Below are positions 57,606-64,000 of a stretch of DNA of 64,000 bases, one piece after another. Origin of the DNA: Galerina marginata. Taxonomy: Eukaryota; Basidiomycota; Agaricomycetes; Agaricales; Galerinaceae. The stretch's first letter is position 1; each line of letters starts with the position of its first letter. A program made the position numbers and the translations under genes. Below the pieces are notes generated by a model. That model did not search any database and had not been told where the DNA came from. It saw only the letters and a program-made list of their open reading frames with translations. Where the stretch lies: contig JAECYW010000003.1 in assembly GCA_023014335.1 (NCBI GenBank), positions 2,294,001 to 2,358,000 of the forward strand, read 5' to 3'.

Positions 57606-57609
57606 TCAC

Positions 57610-58745
57610 CTTTACCATCATGTGGATTTTCTCCAAATTGCGGTTCAAAGGGAAGCAACAACAATCTTCTTTGAATGTGTCAACGCCTCCCAACCTTTCA
57701 AGCTCAATGATCACAAAGCCTTCCTTACATTGACATCGATACTAGGTCTCCTTCCCCGCACCACAGCCTTACTTTCGGTCAACCAGATAGCATCAGATAA
57801 GATTCCCAATAAAGTGCACTGTGACGAATTGCGGTTTTGTGAACTGTTTGCGAAGCTAGCCGTATGTGACCATGAGGTCGTGGCAGTAGTCACAGACCGC
57901 GTCCTCAATGACACAAAGTAATGTCTGATATTTTGTAAAATAATGATTTCTCTGCTGACGAGAGATCGTCTAACTGTAGGGAAACCTTGTCTAACAATGG
58001 AGGTGTCCTCCACATCTGCATCACAAAGAATTGGGCGAGGGACGGCGACAGTAAAGATTCACTCAAGGCTCTCGCAATTACATGCCCATCAGAGCCGTGC
58101 AACCTAGGGGAGCAGAACGCGTTTGACTACATTCTGGGACTTGAGTCTTCTTGGTGAGTGCAGTGTAATAATGCTACGGCAACGCAATATTCACATGTAT
58201 ATAAAACAGGCGAAGGCCAACCCTATCCGAGCACCTGTGGCTAATTCAGGAGGTCCTTACGCCGCGAGGTCGTCAAAAGGAGAATGAATTGAGGAAATTG
58301 TGGCCCAACCTCTCCCACCACCTATTGAAATATATGACAGCATTGTCCCACCAAAAAATGCTACGTTGGATGAAGAATCTGTTGACATTACCCTACCAAC
58401 AATCACTGTGCCAAGTAACGAATATTCCGACCAACGTTCCAATCATTGCTCACCCCCCACCAGAAAAGCAGTCTAAGCGACATGAACTTAAGTTAAATAG
58501 CGATCAAATGCTATTGGAATATCTCAAGCTTTATTCGGAGTCTCCCAGAAGTGATGCCTTTGACCCCCCAATTCCAAATTTAATAAAGGCGGCCAACGAC
58601 GTGCCTCCCAGGGGCATTGACTTCCAGCTTTACACCTCCAAAACCGCGGCCGAATTCCACTCCTTACTAATTCAGCTCCTGCAACGCTTCAGTCTTAGTT
58701 TGGATGTCATCAAGAAGAGTTCTGCCGACAACTTCAGTATGAATG
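57610..58745 (+). pseudogene. Unrecognised multi-exon gene remnant
   Basis: Frames FFECVNASQPFKLNDHKAF to VAVVTDRVLNDTK (about 57660-57920), GVLHICITKNWARDG to AFDYILGLESSW (about 58003-58153), then after GTGAGT...AAACAG, RRPTLSEHLWLIQEVLTP, and a later frame RHELKLNSDQMLLEYLKLY to SLDVIKKSSADNF. Intron-like breaks and frameshifts separate them. I do not know the family; it could be a host gene or transposon gene. Confidence 0.4.
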
Positions 58746-58752
58746 TTGAGTG

Positions 58753-58850
58753 TTACGAGTTCTTACGTAGTAAAAGAACTCGTTTTCTACACTTGATAGC
58801 AGAAGCAAATGGTTCCTAACAAAAACGATGGAAATTCTCCCACTGCTTCA
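58753..58850 (+). repeat. H12: diverged Helitron 5' tip
   Basis: TTACGAGTTCTTACG, then AAGAACTCG and a TTCTACACTTGATAGC variant hairpin. It uses ACGAG like the large Helitron's GAACTCG instead of ACAAG. Homology is lost after about 100 bp; no 3' end follows. Confidence 0.65.
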
Positions 58851-58859
58851 CTTTTTGTG

Positions 58860-59175
58860 ACTGACCCTGAATTAAAAGTCTACAAACTTTTCTAATAGTT
58901 TCAAAATTATTATTGACCATGGGAATGGTTGTCTGATGTCCGTTGCTAGGGTCTATTTTTAGCTTTTGTTCCTGTACACCTAATCTAAGGTTAGGTCTTG
59001 CCAGTAACATGACTAATTATGAGCCTTCTACATGTCTCTTTTTACTTTTTGGTCTGTTATATGTCATTGCTCTGGTTATGATGGTATATGTATAGCTTAT
59101 ATGGCTAAACCCTGAAAGTTTCTATTTACTTCAGTTGTATTGAATGAAGTACGCTTTTCTGAAGTTTTTTTTTTT
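58860..59175. other. AT-rich stretch without gene
   Basis: No convincing coding or repeat structure seen, apart from a T-run at 59167-59176 next to the foldback. Confidence 0.4.
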
Positions 59176-59182
59176 TGGGGTT

Positions 59183-59893
59183 GCCGGGCCGGAGCACAGT
59201 CGCGACTGTGCTCCGGACCGACACAGTGAAAGATCATTAAATATTGTTTTCAGTGTATTTCAGTGATTGCTGGATCAAATCTTACAAAGATAATATCAAA
59301 AAATTTGTAAAATTCAGGTCTTTCCACTGGTAATATGACAGCCACATGGTATTTTGCACAGCCACACTAAAACTTTGTTTCCACTGTATCTGAATCATTA
59401 CTGGGTCAATTCTCACAATAATAATATCAAAAAAATGTTAAAATTTGGATTTTTTAAAGTCATAAATTTGATAAATTTTTTGGTTGTAAAAGTGTGAAAA
59501 TTGAGATGTTATTGCCCAAAGTACACTCCAATCAGTTATTACTTGCTCTAACATTGTTATAGTGGTAATAAGGATATGAAAATTCAGGTTCTACTGTGGC
59601 TGTGCATTTTACCATCATAAAGACCTGAATTTTACAATTTTTTTGATATTACTTTCATGAGAATTGCCCCAGTAATGGTTGAGATGCACTAAAAACAAAG
59701 TGTTGGTGTGGCTGTGCAAGATACCATGTGGCTGTGCATATTACCATTAGAAAGACCTAAATTTTACAAATTTTTTGATATTATTTTTGTAAGATTTGAC
59801 CCAGTAATCACTGAAATACACTGAAAACAATATTTAATGATCTTTCACTGTGGCGGTCCGGAGCACAGTCGCGACTGTGCTCCGGACTGCCAC
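59183..59893. mobile_element. Foldback element capped by 28-bp perfect palindromes
   Basis: Arms of about 200 bp (59183-59380 and 59695-59893) are inverted copies. Each ends in a perfect palindrome of CCGGAGCACAGTCG and its inverse (59189-59216, 59858-59885), so each tip can itself fold. The interior has CACAGCCACA-type repeats. T-run and A-run flanks (59167-59176, 59899-59911). No ORF. Confidence 0.7.
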
Positions 59894-59899
59894 CCAGAA

Positions 59900-60480
59900 A
59901 AAAAAAAAAAACTCAAATTTTCATTTGGAACGTCACTACTGGGTCAAATTTCATGAAAATAATATCAAAAAATTTGTAAAATTCAGGTCTTTGCAATGGC
60001 AATATGCACAGCCACAAGGTATTTTGCACAGCCACACCAACAAATTATTTTTTCTGTATCTCAGCCATTACTGATTTAATTTCTCACAAAAATAATATTA
60101 AAAAATCGTAAAATTTGGGTATTTTAAGTGTCCAAATTTTACAAATTTTTTGATATTAAAATCATAAGAATTGTCCTGTTAATGCCCAAGGTACACTGAA
60201 AATTCTTGTAGTGTATCTCAGTTGTTACTCAATCAATTGTCACAAAAATACTATCAATAAAATTATAAAATTTTAGCCTTTCCAATGGTACCCAGCACAG
60301 CCACAAAAACATGATTTCAGTCTATCCCAGTCATTACCACCTCAATTCTCAAGATATTAATGTAAAAATTAAAAAGTTTTCAGTTAATATTTTATTGTGT
60401 ACTACATTAATTATCTATAAGTATAGAGAATCCTGAAAATTGACTGTAACCAGTATATATGACATTAGTGTTATCTTTTT
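59900..60480. other. Degenerate repeats related to the foldback arms
   Basis: AATATCAAAAAATTTGTAAA and CACAGCCACAAGGTATTTTG recur in decayed form. No gene seen. Confidence 0.4.
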
Positions 60481-60483
60481 ATT

Positions 60484-60524
60484 TTATCTTATCTTATCTT
60501 ATCTTATCTTATCTTATCTTATTG
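60484..60524. repeat. (TCTTA)n microsatellite
   Basis: About eight perfect TCTTA units. A short run of the same motif occurs near 56308-56322. Confidence 0.9.
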
Positions 60525-60734
60525 GATTAGATAAATCTGTGTGACTTGTAACATATGTCACATAGTTATAAACTGCCAGCTCATCATTTCTCTCTTTCTT
60601 CTTTACCAGCATGTCTGTCCACCCGGATAGGTCGATAGTGTACCTCTTGCTGAGGGGATACCATGATATGCTGGTCAAGGCTTACTAACTGTTGTCTCTT
60701 TCTCTTTAGATTCATTATAAGTTTGTATTGAGCA

Positions 60735-61228
60735 GAAAAGTGCATTGCTGGCACTTTTCCCTTCTTTTTTCAATGCTTTTTATATGGTTTAGAACTTTAT
60801 AGACAATACTAACTAGCTAAATATGTGTCTTTAATGTACTTTGATTAGTAGATAGCTTTCTTTCCTAGCATAGATTATAGTGGTTGACTGTTTACAGGCT
60901 AAAAAAATGCTTTGCTGGCGCTTTTTTACCTTTTTTTTGTTGCTTTTGTATAGATTAAAACTTGATAGACAGTAGTAAATAGCTAGGTATATGTTTTTAT
61001 ATCACTTTTATTTGTAAATAGCTTTCTTTCCCAGTACAGGTCATGTCAGTTGACTGTCTATGGGCTAAAAAAGTGCTTTCCTGGCGCTTTTTTAGCCCAT
61101 CTTTTGCTTTTTGTGTAGATTAAAACTTGATAAAAGGTAGTCACTAGCTAGATATATGCTTTAAAACACTCTTACTAGCAGATACCCTCATTTCCTAGCA
61201 TAGATCATGTCAGTTGACTGTTTAGGGC
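60735..61228. repeat. 166-bp tandem repeat, three units, each with a hairpin
   Basis: Units start at about 60735, 60901 and 61067 with AAAAAAGTGCTTTCCTGGCG-like sequence that folds with the following CGCTTTTTT. GATTAAAACTTGATAGACAG, AGATAGCTTTCTTTCC and GTCAGTTGACTG recur. The third unit is cut by H13. Confidence 0.75.
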
Positions 61229-61568
61229 TCTTGTTTTCTGGCCTGCATAGCAGGCCAGAAAACATTCCTAACGCGATCGTTTGAAATTCTCCCACTGCTA
61301 TAGTGACCCTGCATGGTTTCTGTATCTCAGCCATTACTGGGCCAATTTTTATGATCTTGGTATCAAAAAATTTGTAAAAATCAGGGACCAGTCGATTTTA
61401 GGCTTGTTAGATCCGCCTCATTTTTCTGCTTTTTTTGAGTATAAGATCATCCCAATCAGTTCAGATTTGAGCGAACTATGCATTATTTACTTATTTAACC
61501 TCTATTTATGACTTACCTTGAAAGTAAGAACTTGTTTTTGCCATGCGCAGCAATGGCCTCTGACCAAG
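61229..61568 (+). mobile_element. H13: short Helitron lacking its 5' tip
   Basis: Begins in CTTGTTTTCTGGCCTGCATA (normal tip missing) and ends with CTCTGACCAAG at 61568, followed by TGTTC in a coding region. Confidence 0.85.
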
Positions 61569-62866
61569 TGTTCTTGAAAACGGATATGCGCTCCTGAAAA
61601 TATCTAGAGGTCTTGCCTTCAAAATGCACATAGAAAATATTGGGGCTCAACTTCAGGACCACCGTCGTTTTGAGAGCACACCCACCCCTCCAAAAGGCTC
61701 ACCTGAAGCACAGGCTGCTCTGGTCAAATCATACACATCTTGGATTCAAGTCTTGGTCAGCCAACTCGATGCAAGTGATGGAATTACCAGACATTTAACC
61801 TCAGACAATTTCAACTATGACTCCATCTCTGTGAGTCTCCTTCAGGCCCCACCGGCACTGGCACACACTGATCTTCCATGGACTCAGCTATTTGAAGATG
61901 ACAAATATCTTCCACCCAAGGTTCAAGGTGATGTGCCAACGCTTTCTAATCTCGAGATCAAAAACCTCATTTCTAGTGGTATAACTGCTTTGGAAAGCCG
62001 TGTACCGGATGTTCAAGCCGCTATCTCTGTCCAGGCACTATGGAGAGGCGACCAAACCAAATACGAGAAGATCCGGAAATCCGTACAAAAGTTAGAAAAG
62101 TCGGTGAATCCAGCCGTCGTGGAATGGGAAACACCTCTTGTACCAATTCTTGAAAACTGGAACAAGGCCAGACATGAGTGGACAAAAGCCATATCGGACT
62201 CGAAGAAAGTCAGATTGGCGGAAGAGAAGACCAAGCTTGCTACTCAAATCGCTGAAAAGGTTAAAGTATTGGGCAGACTGGTCAAACCACTGACTGAACG
62301 CGAGAATTTTTTCAATGCGTTGAAAGGCCTTACATTCACAGGCACGCTTCATTGCGAGGCAAGCCTCGCAAGTCTCCTTTCTGCACGTACCGAAAGTATC
62401 TCAGCTGGCAGTCCTGAATACGAGATGTTATCAGATGTGATGGAATTTATGAAGGTGGAAGAACAACGTCTCTCCTGTTTGTCTCCGTTGTCTAATCTTT
62501 ATTTCATTTTCTTGTGATAATAGGCTTACGGACGAATTGTTGGGGTATCAAAACGGGGTATCAAAACTTTGCTGCCCCATTTGTTGGTATTTGCTGTCCA
62601 TCTTAACAGGTAATAAAGATCCGTTTATCATATGGGGCTGCCACACCAGCATAACAGCATGCGCTCTACCACCATGGATTCCTGCTGATATCTCCGACAT
62701 GATGATTCGACATTTTGGTGGGATTTTGAGGGAGGATCTCCTGAACTTCATGGTTGAAATGGATCCGGGCCTTTGTCGCCTGTCCACAGGCTCACATAGA
62801 CTGTCGCTAGGCAGTTTCGAAGGGGATGATGAGGGCTCATCTCAAGAATTCTTTCCCCTTACCTGA
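61569..62866 (+). pseudogene. OTT_1508-like deaminase, 5'-truncated and frameshifted
   Basis: Frame from the Helitron junction (YALLKISRGLAFK, ATG 61624) to about 62453, then an intron with GTGGAA donor to TAATAG (62522). Helical domain, then LHCEASLASLL (candidate His/Glu of the zinc-deaminase site). After the intron: AYGRIVGVSK, then a 13-bp tandem duplication of GGGGTATCAAAAC (62542-62567) shifts the frame; skipping one copy gives LCCPICWYLLSIL, the Cys pair of the site, then PPWIPADISDMM. OTT_1508-like proteins are fungal members of the cytidine deaminase-like fold of unknown substrate. Length is shorter than usual because the 5' part is missing. Confidence 0.72.
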
Positions 62867-63545
62867 CATTAATATGCCCACAAAACACAGCAGCAGTCTA
62901 CATTGGGAAGTACGAAAAGGACGCATAGTGTTCACAAGAGGATATAGAAGATGCATATGCCATGCGGTTGTTTCAGAGTGTCAATGGCCACCACATCTCT
63001 ACGTAGTCTTGATATTGGTTTAGGTAGTTGCCCTTTCTTTGCATGTATTCCCTAGATTCGTGAAGTACATCGTATTTTCTAATGCCCAAACAATTAAAGA
63101 TGCTCTTATGTTTATTTAATCCAAGACTCGAATTGATCATGCAACAGGTTCTCATTGCGGCTGTTCTGCTGTCCTTTATTTATTTTGGAGTCTCGCAGCC
63201 TCAGTGCCAGTCACTGGCATCGGCACTCCCTCATCACCATCCCGCTACGTTTTGTGTCATGGAACCCAGTTCCGACTTTGTATAACTAATTACTTGTAGC
63301 TTAGATATTATAAACGCTGATTTACCTTCGTTGAGATCCAAAGAAGAGAAAATAATCCCACTTCAAAAACATAGACAGCAACGACTTCTTGCAAATGATA
63401 CCACCTAAATATGTTCTCGACAATATTATATACAAGGTAGGTGCTATTATATAAGTACAGATCTGACTCCAGCATATGACTCAAACGTAGATATATGTAT
63501 ATATATTACCTCTGCCTTCATCCTTTTTATACTATAATAATATCC
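62867..63545. other. Stretch without convincing gene
   Basis: Short frames only; AT-rich toward 63500 with TATATGTATATATATTA, which could be promoter sequence for the next frame. Confidence 0.35.
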
Positions 63546-63550
63546 CCCTT

Positions 63551-63907
63551 ATGTCTGACCGCAAATCCGGGTCTGACGTGCTCATGAGACGCCCTTCCAG
63601 TGTTACTGGCAACAATTTCTACCCACTCATTCATGTCACAAAGGAGATGACCTATGACAAAAAAGTCGCGTATTGCAAGAAGCACGGTGTCCCCAGCACC
63701 ATTGTACGCACCCTGGACTCCCTCCCACCGCCTATTCAACGCAATGCCTATGCTGCTGCATCGTCGAGGGTGCGAGGCTCAGCTCACGTCGTACACCGTT
63801 CGAGCTTATTGTGCTCCTTATCCCATCCCATTCCACCCTACTTGGGGGAGTGGGCCATTGCTGCGCATGGCATGTATGAGTTTTTTTTAAATTGGATAGA
63901 ATATTAA
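63551..63907 (+). CDS. Short hypothetical frame, 3' end fused to a Helitron 3'-hairpin remnant
   Basis: ATG 63551: MSDRKSGSDVLMRRPSS, FYPLIHVTKEMTYDKKVAYC. No domain known. The last residues WAIAAHGMYEFF come from a GCCATTGCTGCGCATGGC hairpin (63853-63870), identical to the Helitron 3' hairpin on the minus strand, so the C-terminus is probably foreign. Confidence 0.3.
   Translation: MSDRKSGSDVLMRRPSSVTGNNFYPLIHVTKEMTYDKKVAYCKKHGVPSTIVRTLDSLPPPIQRNAYAAASSRVRGSAHVVHRSSLLCSLSHPIPPYLGEWAIAAHGMYEFFLNWIEY
63853..63870 (-). repeat. Isolated Helitron 3' hairpin
   Basis: Same 18 bp as the 3' hairpin of H1-H11; the outer CTTGGTCAGAG is missing (GGGGGAGTGG instead). Confidence 0.7.
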
Positions 63908-64000
63908 TCATATAAAAAAGCATAAAATACAAAGAATATTGTGCTGTGTGATGAAGTCTGGGCCAAAAAACATGATCTTATGCACAAATTGTAGGGATTA

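Overview
The window is a transposon-dense stretch of a fungal nuclear genome, most likely a filamentous basidiomycete of the Agaricomycetes. Evidence is the intron style (about 47-60 nt, GTAAGT/GTGAGT donors, CTAAC/CTGAC branch motifs), Tad-like LINEs with a C-terminal RNase H and zinc knuckle, KDZ- and Plavaka-type transposon protein fragments, a fungal JmjC-like protein and an OTT_1508-like deaminase. The species is not identified.

Layout. 1-20915 looks like the interior and 3' end of one very large Helitron2-like element. It holds a 7-exon gene of unknown function (minus strand, runs off the left edge), a GC-rich intron-bearing block (about 1990-7850), a 15-exon JmjC-like gene (8107-12662, 1264 codons, all phases close) and an uninterrupted AT-rich Rep/Pif1-helicase gene with a C-terminal cysteine-peptidase-like domain (12833-20713). 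The element ends at 20915 in a hairpin plus CTCTAAACAAG, abutting LINE sequence. The other half of that LINE is absent from the left of the window, so the 5' end should lie beyond position 1.

20916-43230 is a nest: two head-to-head LINE fragments, a 2.3 kb TIR element (8-bp duplication) with ATTCCATGGA-type subterminal repeats and a GC-rich intron-bearing core, a KDZ-associated gene fragment, a copia element (28860-36194, 473-bp LTRs, 5-bp duplication GGACT) and a LINE with ORF1 and endonuclease. 43317-47004 carries two nearly identical 1.15 kb TIR elements in inverted orientation around a tandem-repeat block, one of them splitting a small coiled-coil gene. 47005-56265 holds broken gene remnants, a Plavaka-like fragment and the best LINE reverse transcriptase. 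56266-64000 has a second copia LTR and gag start, an unrecognised gene remnant, a palindrome-capped foldback, 166-bp tandem repeats and a frameshifted deaminase gene.

The unifying theme is a family of short elements (about 365 bp, or about 1.25 kb with two 5' tips), at least a dozen copies between 21.9 and 61.6 kb. They have the same 3' hairpin and terminus as the large Helitron, a 5' tip inverted-complementary to the sequence just before that hairpin, no target duplication, and always insert 5' of a T. Six insertions can be checked against an empty copy or a restored reading frame. They are best read as non-autonomous partners mobilised by the large element.
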